From Pirellulales bacterium (GTDB lineage Bacteria > Planctomycetota > Planctomycetia > Pirellulales > JANQPP01): a stretch of DNA of 52,960 bases. The stretch is taken from assembly GCA_028289405.1 (NCBI GenBank), contig JANQPP010000114.1:1-52960 (forward strand), read 5' to 3'. Below the pieces are notes generated by a model. The model was given only the letters and a program-made list of their open reading frames with translations. It made no database searches and had not been told where the DNA came from. Positions 8,347 through 17,309 of this stretch are shown piece by piece. Each line of letters opens with the position of its first letter. The stretch's first letter is position 1. The translations under genes were made by a program, and so were the position numbers.

Positions 8347-9558
8347 ATGGTGCAGGAACCGAATCCTTCAAGCTTGGGAAATACGCCTCCACGTTCCGTA
8401 TCGCATGTGGAGTGGCTAGCGGTCTTTCCCTGGTTGTTACTGATGCAATGTCCACGAGCCGCCGCCAATCCACGCGCGTGGTTCTTAGCGACCGGATTCG
8501 TGGGGCTGATGATTGCCGGGTGGCAGGTCTTGTCGTTGGCCCATGATCCCGGTGAAGCTTCCCCCGCATCCGCGACGGAACTCTGGACGATCCTCGCATC
8601 GCCCTTGGAACACGCGCCGGCAGAAGCTGACAGCGACGTTTCGATTTGGGCCACCACACCGCTGCTGACAAATACGATCGAGGCTGGCAAATGGCTGGGC
8701 ACGAGCGCATTGCAGTCGAGCTCCCTGCCCTCCACGTGGCAACTGACGGCTGTCGGTTGGACGCTAGGAGTGTTTTTGCTGGCCGGCATGCCGCTCACGC
8801 GAGTGGCCGGATTGCTCATGGCGGACAACCGTGAACTGTATTTCGGCGATTTGTTGCGACACGTGCGGCGTCATTTTTTGTCCTACATGGGTGGGTTATT
8901 GCTGCCTTGGATCGGTATCGGGCTGATGGTGCTCGTGCTGTTTCCCGCCGCCGCGTTTGCCCGCACCGGGTTCGGAATGATTACCGTGGGCGTGTTTTGG
9001 CCCTCCTTGGTCTTGGCCGGGCTCTTTATTTTTTTGATCGCGGCGGGTGCTGTCGTCTCGTTCCCGCTGACCATCGCGGCCATCAGCGTGGAGTGTTCGG
9101 ACGGTTTCGACGGGCTAAGCCGGGGTTTTGCCTATGCCTTGCAGCGTCCATGGCATTACGCGTTTTATCTCGTCGTGGCCACGATCAATGGCGCGATGGG
9201 CCTGCTGCTCGTGTGGCTCCTCTTGGAGGGTACGTTTTGGGCGAGTATTTGGGGCGTTTCCTGGGGATTGGGCGACGCGCGGACCGCGAGTTTGCTTCCT
9301 GGAGCCGCCGCCGGATGGTCGGGCTACGGCGTGCAGTTCATTCACTGGTGGAACGGCCTGCTGCAATGGATGCTTGCCGGGTACGTGCTCAGCTATTTCT
9401 GGACGGCCTTGACTGGGGTTTATCTGTTGCTGCGGCGAAACCTCGATGCCACGGAAGTTCACCGGATCTTTATTCCCACGGCGCCTGAGGTCAAATCGGC
9501 GGAAGAAAAGACGCCCGACGCGCCGTCCGCACCTTCGCCCGAACCAGAATCCTCTTGA
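8347..9558 (+). CDS. Polytopic membrane protein of unknown function
   Basis: I do not recognise a named family. The 403-residue product has a first hydrophobic segment near residues 35-60, a polar stretch of about 70 residues rich in Ser/Ala/Thr (probably outside the cytoplasm), and then about six membrane spans between roughly 130 and 370. A conserved-looking loop in the middle (SVECSDGFDGLSRGFAYALQRPW) is of a kind repeated in planctomycete membrane proteins. The C-terminal 35 residues are charged and Pro/Ser/Glu-rich, probably cytoplasmic. It ends 43 bp before the beta-RFAP synthase gene on the same strand, so the two are likely one transcript, though a functional link is only inferred from position. 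Confidence 0.8.
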   Translation: MVQEPNPSSLGNTPPRSVSHVEWLAVFPWLLLMQCPRAAANPRAWFLATGFVGLMIAGWQVLSLAHDPGEASPASATELWTILASPLEHAPAEADSDVSIWATTPLLTNTIEAGKWLGTSALQSSSLPSTWQLTAVGWTLGVFLLAGMPLTRVAGLLMADNRELYFGDLLRHVRRHFLSYMGGLLLPWIGIGLMVLVLFPAAAFARTGFGMITVGVFWPSLVLAGLFIFLIAAGAVVSFPLTIAAISVECSDGFDGLSRGFAYALQRPWHYAFYLVVATINGAMGLLLVWLLLEGTFWASIWGVSWGLGDARTASLLPGAAAGWSGYGVQFIHWWNGLLQWMLAGYVLSYFWTALTGVYLLLRRNLDATEVHRIFIPTAPEVKSAEEKTPDAPSAPSPEPESS

Positions 9559-9601
9559 GTCGGAACGCGAAGAGCGTACTCCGTCGCGAACGTGTTGGCC
9601 C

Positions 9602-10585
9602 ATGACCGCCTCTACCGTAGTGGTGACCGCTCCCAGCCGTTTGCACTTCGGCATGTTTTCCTTCGGACAGGAGAATGTGCGAGAATTTGGCGGGGTCGGG
9701 ACCATGATCGATGCTCCCGGTCTTCGCGTGCGGCTGCGCAAGGCAAGACACTTTCATTGCCATGGTCCGCTGTCAGCGAGGGCCGAACATGCGGCACGAC
9801 GTTTCGCTGAAACTTTCTTGTCCCGCGCGGAACCCGATTGTGAAATCGAGGTCGAGCAGGTTTCGGAAGAACATGCGGGATTGGGAACCGGTACTCAGCT
9901 CGCGCTCGCGATCGGCCGCGGGCTGGCCAGTTTGCATGGCTTACCGGATATGGAACTTTCCTGCTTGGCATCTTGCCTAAATCGCGCTCAACGTTCGGCC
10001 GTGGGAACCTATGGCTTCGAACTGGGAGGGTTGATCGTCGAGGGGGGAAAGCGTCGCGGCGAAACGCTGGCTCCACTTATTGGACGCTGGGAGATTCCAT
10101 CCGGCTGGCGCTTCCTGTTGATCCGACCACGACCTGGGAAAGGACTGGCTGGCCAAGCGGAAATACAAGCTTTTTCCAGCATGCCGCCGGTGCCGTACGA
10201 GGTCTCCGCTGAGTTGGCCCAGATCTTGTTAATGCGGATGTTGCCGGCCATCGTCAAACCATGCTTTGAGGAATTCAGCGCGGGCTTGCATGACTTCGGC
10301 GCTCTGGCCGGTCAAGCCTTCGCCTCTTGCCAGCACGGCAGCTACGCCAGCCCGGAAGTCGCGAACATCATTCGCCGCTTGCGGGAAGAGGGAGTCCAAG
10401 GAGTGGGGCAATCTTCTTGGGGGCCGACGGTATTCGCCTTGCTGCCCTCGCCAGCGAATGCCGAACGCATCGCGGAGCAACTCCCGAATTGGGGTTCAAT
10501 TTTCGATTCCTGTACGACTTGCCTCGCGGCCCCCTGCAACGCGGGTGTCCGCGTGACATCCGTTGCCGATGCAGATGCCTCGTGA
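9602..10585 (+). CDS. Beta-ribofuranosylaminobenzene 5'-phosphate (beta-RFAP) synthase family protein
   Basis: This enzyme type condenses 4-hydroxybenzoate or p-aminobenzoate with PRPP and loses the carboxyl group, the first committed step toward tetrahydromethanopterin, the C1 carrier that planctomycetes share with methylotrophs and methanogens. The 327 residues show the family layout: APSRLHFGMFSFG at the start, FGGVGTMID, the GHMP-type loop HAGLGTGTQLALA (91-103), GTYGFELGGLIVEGG, and GVGQSSWGPTVFAL near the end. An in-frame upstream extension to 9446 lies inside the preceding membrane-protein gene and is very Arg-rich, so the ATG at 9602 is chosen. No other gene of the C1 pathway is in the window. 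Confidence 0.85.
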   Translation: MTASTVVVTAPSRLHFGMFSFGQENVREFGGVGTMIDAPGLRVRLRKARHFHCHGPLSARAEHAARRFAETFLSRAEPDCEIEVEQVSEEHAGLGTGTQLALAIGRGLASLHGLPDMELSCLASCLNRAQRSAVGTYGFELGGLIVEGGKRRGETLAPLIGRWEIPSGWRFLLIRPRPGKGLAGQAEIQAFSSMPPVPYEVSAELAQILLMRMLPAIVKPCFEEFSAGLHDFGALAGQAFASCQHGSYASPEVANIIRRLREEGVQGVGQSSWGPTVFALLPSPANAERIAEQLPNWGSIFDSCTTCLAAPCNAGVRVTSVADADAS

Positions 10586-10720
10586 CCCACGAGGGCACCA
10601 CCCACGTTTCGCGAAAAAGTGGAACATCCCCCTCTGACCACGCTATCATAGGCCGAGGTTTGCACGGGGCGTTTCTCCTCAAGCAAGTCCGAATTGACTC
10701 CGCAAGAAAGGTTCAGTGGC

Positions 10721-12139
10721 ATGCGGTACTGGATGTTCCTCGTGGCATTGGGAGTGACGGTTTTTGGAGGGGTTTCGGCATCGCCCGCGGACACGCTTCA
10801 AGTGGGCGTGGCCACGGTCGACATCACGCCTCCGCCGGGCTTTCGCATGAGCGGCTATTTCCGTGAGCGATTGAATACGGGAACGCACGATCCGCTATTC
10901 GCCAAGGCCCTGGTCTGCGGCCAAGGAGAAACCTGGTTCGGGTGGGTGGCTTGTGATCTCGTCGGCATCGGGCCGGAAATATCACACGCCGCTCGCGCGC
11001 GTGCGGAACGGGAAACGGGGATTCCGGCCGAGCATGTCACGATCATGGCCACGCATTCCCATACGGGCCCGCTCTATTTCGGCGCCATGCGAAACCATTT
11101 TCACCAGCGGGCCGTGGAACGTCACGGCATTGATCCACAAGAAGCCCGGGATTACGCAGAAGAACTCACGGCGAAACTGGTCTCGGCTTTGGTTCAGGCC
11201 CGCCAGGAAACGCGTCCGGCCAGTTTGGAAGTCGGCAGTGTCGAACAGCGGGGAATCTCCTTCAATCGGCGTTTCTTCATGGAAGATGGGACCGTCCGCT
11301 TCAACCCCGGCAAGCTGAATCCACGCATCGTGCGGCCTGTCGGGCCGATCGATCCGGAGGTTTCGATCTTGGTGGCCAAGGATCATTCGGACGGCAAACC
11401 GATCGCCTGCCTGACCGCCTTCGCTCTGCACTTGGACACCGTGGGCGGATCGGAATACTCCGCCGATTACCCGCTCTATTTGCATGAGAAGATCCGCGAA
11501 CGGCTCGGAAGCGGCTGTACGTCTTTGTTTGCCGCCGGAACCTGCGGGGACATTAACCATATCGATGTTTCACATGACCGTCCCCAAAAAGGGCAGGTGG
11601 AAGCTCGACGAATTGGGGAAATTTTGGGAACCACCGTGGCCGGCGGCCTGGATGGCTTGCGGAAAATCGAGACGCCATCCCTGGGTGTCCGTTCCGCCCG
11701 ATGGGAAATCCCCATGAAGCAATTCACGCCGGCGGAAATCGACCAGGCCCGTCGCGATTTGGACAAAATCGGTACGCGGGAACATTCTTTTTTGGAGCAG
11801 GTGCAAACGTACAGCATCGTGGACATCGCCGAACGGGGAAGCGAGTCCCTAACGGTCGAAGTCCAGGTGTTCCGGCTTGGGCCAGATGCCGCCGTCGTGG
11901 CCCTCCCGGGCGAGGTCTTCGTGGAACTGGGGCTGGACATCAAACAAGTGTCGCCCTTTTCCTGGACCGCCGTGGTCGAACTGTGCAACGACGCGCCCGG
12001 TTACCTGCCGACCCGTAAGGCGTTTGCCGAAGGGAGTTATGAAACGGTGAATTCCCGCATCCAGCCAGGAGGCGGTGAAGCCCTCCGGGATACCGCAATT
12101 CGATTGTTGCGGGAATTGCACGACGAAGCGGATGACTGA
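10721..12139 (+). CDS. Exported neutral/alkaline ceramidase-like hydrolase
   Basis: The 472-residue protein starts with a signal peptide (hydrophobic WMFLVALGVTVFGGV, then ASPAD). It goes on with VGVATVDITPPPG and SGYF, the opening of the neutral/non-lysosomal ceramidase N-terminal domain. The zinc-site motif ATHSHTGPLY (about 109-118) and a second conserved patch TCGDINHID are present. True ceramidases are 650-700 residues with an extra C-terminal Ig-like domain, which is missing here; such short relatives are common in planctomycetes and their substrates are unknown, so lipid amidase activity is only a guess. The ATG at 10721 is preferred over a TTG at 10694 because it puts the signal peptide at the N-terminus. 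Confidence 0.8.
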   Translation: MRYWMFLVALGVTVFGGVSASPADTLQVGVATVDITPPPGFRMSGYFRERLNTGTHDPLFAKALVCGQGETWFGWVACDLVGIGPEISHAARARAERETGIPAEHVTIMATHSHTGPLYFGAMRNHFHQRAVERHGIDPQEARDYAEELTAKLVSALVQARQETRPASLEVGSVEQRGISFNRRFFMEDGTVRFNPGKLNPRIVRPVGPIDPEVSILVAKDHSDGKPIACLTAFALHLDTVGGSEYSADYPLYLHEKIRERLGSGCTSLFAAGTCGDINHIDVSHDRPQKGQVEARRIGEILGTTVAGGLDGLRKIETPSLGVRSARWEIPMKQFTPAEIDQARRDLDKIGTREHSFLEQVQTYSIVDIAERGSESLTVEVQVFRLGPDAAVVALPGEVFVELGLDIKQVSPFSWTAVVELCNDAPGYLPTRKAFAEGSYETVNSRIQPGGGEALRDTAIRLLRELHDEADD

Positions 12140-12259
12140 GACGGGGGATGGCCAGTTCGACTTACAGGAATTCGGATTAAAGTGAATGGGCAGATTGCAC
12201 CGATCATTCCGAGCAGCGCACATAGTAGATTCACTTCCCGATCTCCAGCTTAGTCTGCC

Positions 12260-13042
12260 ATGCCTCCCAAAATCACCATCGGTCTGGTGACGTTCAACGA
12301 AGAATCGCGCGTGGAACACGCGCTCCAATCGGCCCGCGAATGCCCTTGGTGCGACGAGATCCTCGTCTTCGATTCGGGCTCGACCGATGGGACGGTCGCG
12401 TTGGCGGAAAAGTGGGCAGACCGAGTGGAATATCACCCCTGGGTCAACTTCCGTGAGAACAAGAAATTGCTCGCATCCGCCGCGAAGAATGATTGGGTGC
12501 TGATGCTAGACGCCGACGAAGAAATCAGCGGCGAGTTACGGGACGAAATCGCCGAACTTGGCGATGAGAAGTTTCAGCGGCATGCCCTGTTCACCATGCC
12601 CAGAAAAAACTACATCCTGGGGCGCCACGCGCGGGCACTCGATCCCGACCGCGTGGACCGTCTGTTCCATCGCGAGCGGGTGGAGTGGCGGGATGATCCG
12701 ACGCACGATGCCCGACTTCCCAAGCAAGGCAACTGCGGCAGACTTCGTGGTCCGATCTTACACAATTCGCGTGACTTTGCCTGGGAAAGTTACTTCGACG
12801 GACAGCTGGCGGCCGTGCGAATCGATACCGTGGGCCGTGACGAGTGGCAGGAAGGCAAACGCTGCGGGTTTTGGGAACTGAGCCTCCGCCCGTTGGCGGC
12901 TTTTCTGAAGTTCTACTTCCTCAAAGGTGGCTACCGCGACGGCACGTTTGGCTTGCTCATGGCCCAGCGGGCCGCGGTCAGCGTCCAACTAAAATATGGC
13001 CGCCTATGGGACTTGCAGCACCGCCCCTCTCGCGCGGCCTGA
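12260..13042 (+). CDS. Family 2 glycosyltransferase (WaaE/KdtX-like)
   Basis: The 260 residues form a GT-A fold of glycosyltransferase family 2. The opening ITIGLVTFNEESRVEHAL binds the nucleotide sugar, FDSGSTDGT follows, and MLDADEEIS (about 81-89) carries the DxD-type metal site. The second half (HDARLPKQG, FAWESYFDGQLAAV, FLKFYFLKGGYRDGTFGL) resembles the WaaE/KdtX group, which adds a beta-linked sugar to the lipopolysaccharide inner core at the inner face of the cytoplasmic membrane. No other LPS gene is nearby, so the acceptor is uncertain. The stop is 38 bp from the end of the convergent chemoreceptor-like gene. Confidence 0.85.
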   Translation: MPPKITIGLVTFNEESRVEHALQSARECPWCDEILVFDSGSTDGTVALAEKWADRVEYHPWVNFRENKKLLASAAKNDWVLMLDADEEISGELRDEIAELGDEKFQRHALFTMPRKNYILGRHARALDPDRVDRLFHRERVEWRDDPTHDARLPKQGNCGRLRGPILHNSRDFAWESYFDGQLAAVRIDTVGRDEWQEGKRCGFWELSLRPLAAFLKFYFLKGGYRDGTFGLLMAQRAAVSVQLKYGRLWDLQHRPSRAA

Positions 13043-13080
13043 GCGGCTCTTGTCGCGAGTAACCGATTCGTGGAAAGACG

Positions 13081-14367
13081 CTAGGGTACCAGGCGATACG
13101 CCTTCTTGGCCTGCGCGATCATCTCGGCTTCCGGTTTGGTGCGGATCGAGATGTAGCCGACGATTTCCCCGTTTTCGAAGCAGGGAAAAACGTTCGCTTT
13201 GACCCAATACAGCCGTCCATGTTTGGAGCGATTGGCCACATAACCCTGCCAGAGTTTCCCGGCCTGGATCACCATCCAGAGGTCGGCGAAAGCTGCCCGG
13301 GGCATGTCGGGATGTCGAATCACATTGTGTGGCTGGCCGACCAGTTCACCAAATTCGTACTCGGCAACTTCGTAAAATGCGTTGTTCGCGAAGGTTATCA
13401 CGCCTCGCGTGTCCGTGGCCGAAATGAGGATGTCCTGCGGCTTAAGTACATATTCACATTCTTTGTGCGTGAACCGCTCGGGAGCCCGAAACGTACTTTT
13501 TTCCACCAAGGGCAATAGCCGCTCCAGAGGATTCAACGTCTCGGCGCCCAACTGCTGCATGGCCATCAATTCGATCAAATACGAGAACGTCCGGCCGATC
13601 GTATTGATTTCTTGTGCCTCGTTTTCGACGGCGATGGAGGATTCATCCAACTTGTGAAAATTCGTCAGTGACTGCTCGAGCTGCTCGCTAAACCGGGCGG
13701 TCTTGGAGCCGATCATCGACGCGCTTTCCCGCGTGGTTTCCACGGCCTCGACCGAGCCGCGCATCTTCTCCACGGATTGTTTCACGCTGGTGGAAAGCGT
13801 GGAGACGGATTCCGCGATGCGATCGAGCGTGACGCGGATCTCCTTATTCGTGGTTTTGGTGGTATTGGCCAGCTTCTTGACTTCCCTGGCCACGACGGAA
13901 AATCCGCGGCCCGCCTCTCCGGCGCGTGCGGCCTCGATCGTGGCATTGAGTGACAGCAAGTGCGTCTGATCCGCGATTTCATTGACGGTGCTGAGCAGAC
14001 TCTCGATGGCCGTGAAATGCTCTTGCAGCATCCGCGTCCGCTCGCTGACGCGATGCAATTCGGCGGAGCTGCTCGTCGTCTCCTCCACGACCGCGCTGAC
14101 GTTGGAATCGATCTCTCGCACATTCGCTTGGACGAGTTTCATCTCCTCGAGGATCGTATCGAAATCGGCAATACTTTGCCGGATGTTTTGCAACTGGTTG
14201 CCGATCGTATGCGCGGAGGAATCGGCCACCCTCGAGAGCTTTTCACCGGCGGCGCGAATCAAGGCGTTGCGTAACGCGTCTTCCTCGAAATCCACGAGCA
14301 GTTCGCCCGCCAGGGATTTGACTTGCTTCAGGTCGCCCATGGGATGGGCTGCATCCATAACAGTCAT
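13081..14367 (-). CDS. Soluble methyl-accepting chemotaxis-type protein with C-terminal PAS domain
   Basis: The 428-residue protein has no membrane span. Residues about 40-280 form a long helical MCP signalling domain; its hairpin tip ([27 protein letters not shown], about 130-156, quoted only as a landmark in parts: [18 protein letters not shown]) is the part that contacts CheA and CheW. Residues about 300-415 form a PAS domain of the Aer type ([35 protein letters not shown]). The usual Aer order is PAS first; here it is last. It is probably a cytoplasmic redox or small-ligand sensor feeding a Che system encoded elsewhere. The ATG at 14367 is used; a GTG lies one codon upstream. Confidence 0.88.
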   Translation of the reverse strand: MTVMDAAHPMGDLKQVKSLAGELLVDFEEDALRNALIRAAGEKLSRVADSSAHTIGNQLQNIRQSIADFDTILEEMKLVQANVREIDSNVSAVVEETTSSSAELHRVSERTRMLQEHFTAIESLLSTVNEIADQTHLLSLNATIEAARAGEAGRGFSVVAREVKKLANTTKTTNKEIRVTLDRIAESVSTLSTSVKQSVEKMRGSVEAVETTRESASMIGSKTARFSEQLEQSLTNFHKLDESSIAVENEAQEINTIGRTFSYLIELMAMQQLGAETLNPLERLLPLVEKSTFRAPERFTHKECEYVLKPQDILISATDTRGVITFANNAFYEVAEYEFGELVGQPHNVIRHPDMPRAAFADLWMVIQAGKLWQGYVANRSKHGRLYWVKANVFPCFENGEIVGYISIRTKPEAEMIAQAKKAYRLVP

Positions 14368-14996
14368 CACGATTCATTCCGCCTGCAGCATGGAGGGTGA
14401 GGCACCGAGTGATTCAGAAAGTCATCACTCCGCTCCGTCGGGTGGGAAAAGCAAACGTCGCTCTCAAACATAGAACGGAACTGGTCAAGCCATCTGGCAG
14501 GCAATTTGACTCGGACCAAAATTTTCCCGTTGAATTTCCTGGACACTCGTCAGGATCGTTGCGACCTGATCCGTATCGCCATGTGCTGGTAAGCATGGCC
14601 TCCAAGCGCTTGCCGGTTTGGGCCGAGATGTGCCGTGGCGAGATCACGGTACACGTCACGTGCAGGGTGAGACACGAGACTTGCAGCGTTGCCAAAAGAC
14701 CTCAGGCATGTTGAGGCGATTTCTCCACGGGTAGCATAAAATCAACACTGCGGCGAAGACGCGAGCGCGGTCGCCACGCTTTCCCCAAATTGGTCGCCGC
14801 CGATTCTCCGCATTCTAGGCCCGCGTCAGGACGGTTTCACGGCCGGGGCGGCCGGTCTGACGGCGCTCGCCCGCATCTCCTGCTTTTGTATGGAGTTTCG
14901 GGGATCATTGCTGCCTCTTAGGAGCCCCCTTATACTCGACCGCGACGGATCATCTTTGGCCAATCTCCGCGAAATCGTGAACAGAAACAGGCAGCC
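14368..14996. other. Intergenic region between divergent MCP-like gene and surE
   Basis: This 629-bp stretch is the longest gap in the window. I checked it for RNase P, tmRNA and tRNA hallmarks and found none. The only supported element is a sigma70-like promoter near its right end (14908-14936). A frame at 14397-14714 lacks ribosome site and protein-like composition. Confidence 0.5.
14908..14936 (+). promoter_or_regulatory. Candidate sigma70-type promoter of surE
   Basis: TTGCTG at 14908-14913 and TATACT at 14931-14936 are separated by 17 bp. Transcription would start near 14943, giving a leader of about 54 nt before the GTG start of surE at 14997. Confidence 0.5.
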
Positions 14997-15782
14997 GTGC
15001 AAATCCTGCTGACCAACGATGACGGGATTTACGCGCCGGGGCTCTTCGCGTTGGAACGCCAATTGCGTCGGCTAGGGGATGTCACGGTGGTGGCCCCCGC
15101 CACGGAGCAGAGCGGCGTGGGCCATTCCATCACGTTCCTGCGGCCATTGGTGGCCATCGAGGTGTACCATGACGGACGGCTGCGGGGTTGGGCCGTGGAA
15201 GGGAGCCCCGCCGATTGCGTGAAGCTGGGAGTGTTCGAGTTTTGCCCGCAACCGCCCGATTTGATCGTCAGCGGCATCAACGCGGGCCTCAACGCCGGCA
15301 TCAATGTGTTGTATTCGGGGACCGTCTCGGCGGCCATCGAAGGAGGCTTTTTCGGGATCACCAGCGTGGCGGTGTCACTGGAATCCGACCCTCTAGCGGA
15401 TTACGACCGCGCCGCCGAGATCAGCGTGGAAATCATCAGCAAGTTAATCAGCCATCAGCCGGAAGCGGGACAAGTTTTTAATCTCAATTTGCCGAGGCAT
15501 GCACTTTATCTGCGTCCAAAATTCCGCGTGGTGCCGATGGGATTAGCCCGCTACGGAGAACATTTCGAGCGACGGACCGATCCCCGAGGCCGACCCTACT
15601 TTTGGGCCACGAGCGATCCGCCGCCGCCTCCCAATCGGGAGCATGACGACGACCTCACGGCACTGGAGCATGGCTACATTACCCTAACGCCTTTGGATTT
15701 CAATTTGACACAGCCGGAAATGCTGGAAAAGATGCGGGAATGGAAACTCGATGCCTCGAATACCGAGGCGGAGCAGGATTAG
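14997..15782 (+). CDS. surE: 5'/3'-nucleotidase SurE
   Basis: SurE is a metal-dependent nucleotidase that removes phosphate from nucleoside 5'- and 3'-monophosphates, acting in stress survival. The 261-residue protein opens with ILLTNDDGIYAPGL, where Asp8 and Asp9 are metal ligands. It continues with VVAPATEQSGVGHSIT (the active-site Ser) and SGINAGLNAGINVLYSGTVSAA, which carries the conserved Asn ligand and is the second signature of the family. The start is a GTG at 14997, fixed by the family N-terminus. A sigma70-like promoter lies 60 bp upstream, and the next gene starts 34 bp after the stop. Confidence 0.95.
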   Translation: MQILLTNDDGIYAPGLFALERQLRRLGDVTVVAPATEQSGVGHSITFLRPLVAIEVYHDGRLRGWAVEGSPADCVKLGVFEFCPQPPDLIVSGINAGLNAGINVLYSGTVSAAIEGGFFGITSVAVSLESDPLADYDRAAEISVEIISKLISHQPEAGQVFNLNLPRHALYLRPKFRVVPMGLARYGEHFERRTDPRGRPYFWATSDPPPPPNREHDDDLTALEHGYITLTPLDFNLTQPEMLEKMREWKLDASNTEAEQD

Positions 15783-15816
15783 CCATTACCCACGGGGCGG
15801 AGCAAGGGAGGGAGTC

Positions 15817-16350
15817 ATGAAAGAGGACGGCTCGAATAAATTGGCGTGGACATGCGGAGCGATTATCTTGGGAGTTGTGTCTTGGGGTTGCGAACCGATC
15901 GCTCCCAGTTCGCCGCCGGTGAGGCCGGGTGCCTTGGGAGTCGACATGGATACGTCCCCCGCTCCGCCACCGCCTCCTCCGGCCGCCGCCGCTCCAGCTA
16001 ATGCGAATGATCACGTGAGCCAAGCCCCGTCGCCGGCGCCACCTCCCGCGCCGGTTCGGGAAAAAGCGGAAGCGGGAGTGGGTGCCCAAGGACGGGGTTA
16101 CGGAGGCGGAATCCTCGTGGAGCCGGCCATTCGGGCCCGCTTCCTCGCGGGCCAGCGACTCGTTTTCAATCAAGTGACGCACGCATTGAACTTATACGAG
16201 GCGGAGCACGGCCAGAAACCGGCCACGCACGAGGCCTTTATGAAAGACATCATCCAAGCTAACCGGATCGAGTTGCCTCGCTTGCCCGAGGAGGACCGGT
16301 ATATCTACGATCCAGAGCGGGGTGAGTTAATGGTCGAACACCAGCAGTAG
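15817..16350 (+). CDS. Small Pro/Ala-rich lipoprotein or exported protein, unknown function
   Basis: Not recognised. The 177-residue product has a short charged N-terminus, a hydrophobic stretch (TCGAIILGVVSWGC) ending in a lipobox-like SWGC, so Cys27 or so may be lipidated. A Pro/Ala-rich linker of about 60 residues follows. A compact C-terminal domain of about 70 residues (FLAGQRLVFNQVTHALNLYE, PATHEAFM, RYIYDPERGELMV) resembles the short tails of planctomycete pseudopilin-like or envelope proteins. The ATG at 15817 follows an AGGGAGGGAG ribosome site; an in-frame codon at 15751 lies inside surE. It begins 34 bp after surE and is probably on the same transcript. Confidence 0.75.
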   Translation: MKEDGSNKLAWTCGAIILGVVSWGCEPIAPSSPPVRPGALGVDMDTSPAPPPPPPAAAAPANANDHVSQAPSPAPPPAPVREKAEAGVGAQGRGYGGGILVEPAIRARFLAGQRLVFNQVTHALNLYEAEHGQKPATHEAFMKDIIQANRIELPRLPEEDRYIYDPERGELMVEHQQ

Positions 16351-16403
16351 CATCGGCAGCCTTCGACTTTTCCCAAATACTCAGCAACTCTGATACTCCA
16401 CCA

Positions 16404-16760
16404 GTGATTCAAGTGATTTCCATCCACGACATCGTTTCGCGAATCCGCTTCCCTCGCCCGGCATGGTCACGCTGCTTTCTCATGGCAAGCTTCGTGGTCC
16501 TGTCATGGGGCATACTGGGCGTGCCGGATGCCCGCGCCGGAAGTTGGGTGTTCCAACGCTCTTATTACTCGCATGAACCGATCGTACCCGTGGAGACGGG
16601 CCGCCAGTCACCGCTCCGGGCTCCGTATTACACGCGTCCTTGGGGAGTTTACACCCGCAGCGGCTTTCGGCAGCATCGCACGAACATTCGCGTGCGAGGC
16701 CGCGTGTTTGAAATCGCCAACCACTGGGATACGTGGTACCAGACCGGCTCGCAGTATTAG
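16404..16760 (+). CDS. Small exported protein, unknown function
   Basis: Not recognised. The 118-residue product has an Arg-containing N-terminus, a hydrophobic core (FLMASFVVLSWGILGV) and a likely cleavage after DARA near residue 45. The mature part of about 73 residues is rich in Tyr, Arg and aromatic residues (SYYSHEPIVPVETG, RAPYYTRPWGVYTRSGFR). The GTG at 16404 is used because it supplies the basic residues of the signal peptide; the ATG at 16482 would leave none. No clear ribosome site is seen. The gene faces the membrane-protein pair that ends at 16773. Confidence 0.55.
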   Translation: MIQVISIHDIVSRIRFPRPAWSRCFLMASFVVLSWGILGVPDARAGSWVFQRSYYSHEPIVPVETGRQSPLRAPYYTRPWGVYTRSGFRQHRTNIRVRGRVFEIANHWDTWYQTGSQY

Positions 16761-16772
16761 CGTGTAGAGAAT

Positions 16773-17309
16773 CTAGTTGCCCAGCGGGTTCATCATCTCA
16801 TAGTCCACGCACCGCCAATCGCCGGGACCTTCTTTGCGTAACTGCAAGCGAAATTTCCGCACGGCGATCGAGCGGCCCGCCATTTCCTGAGCTTCGGGAA
16901 TTTCGATTCGGCCCGTGAACTCCGCCGTGGCCATGGGCGGCTGCTGGCGTTCATGAATCTCGACCACGATTCTTTGGCCGATGCTGGCGCGTTCGATCTG
17001 GTACCGCGTTAGATACCGCTCGGCATCGTTCCGCATCCGCGTGGCGTCGGCTGCAATGTGTGCCAACACACCGGGGACATCGTTCGCGCCCACCAAATCG
17101 GCCAGATCCCGCAGCGTGATCTCGATCTGCTCGCGATCCGTGATCACGACCTGATCCACGACGAGAGCACTGGCGGCCAGAAGCACCACGGCCACGCCGG
17201 CATACAGGCACCACTTGCGTCCCGTTTGCAAGAAAGCGATGGCGATGATGGCAATCGCCGCCACGCAGAAGACCAAGATGGGAACTGGATTTTCCGTCCA
17301 CCAAGTCAT
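16773..17309 (-). CDS. Membrane-anchored protein, unknown function (second gene of an overlapping pair)
   Basis: The 178-residue product has two N-terminal membrane spans (about 9-27 and 33-55) with a short loop, followed by a soluble domain of about 120 residues. The soluble part (ITLRDLADLVGANDVPGVLAHIAADATRMRNDAERYL) looks like a small alpha+beta fold of the SnoaL/NTF2 kind, but I cannot confirm this. Its ATG overlaps the stop of the upstream gene as ATGA, so the two are translationally coupled. Function unknown; the partner is also a membrane protein, which suggests a complex. Confidence 0.75.
   Translation of the reverse strand: MTWWTENPVPILVFCVAAIAIIAIAFLQTGRKWCLYAGVAVVLLAASALVVDQVVITDREQIEITLRDLADLVGANDVPGVLAHIAADATRMRNDAERYLTRYQIERASIGQRIVVEIHERQQPPMATAEFTGRIEIPEAQEMAGRSIAVRKFRLQLRKEGPGDWRCVDYEMMNPLGN

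Noticed and set aside
7670..8710. Minus-strand open frame (346 codons) covering the gap at 7976-8346
   Set aside because: It overlaps the MetE-like gene and the membrane-protein gene on the other strand and has no motif or ribosome site.
14397..14714. Small gene in the 629-bp gap upstream of surE
   Set aside because: No ribosome site, no protein-like composition, and frames on both strands are equally open.
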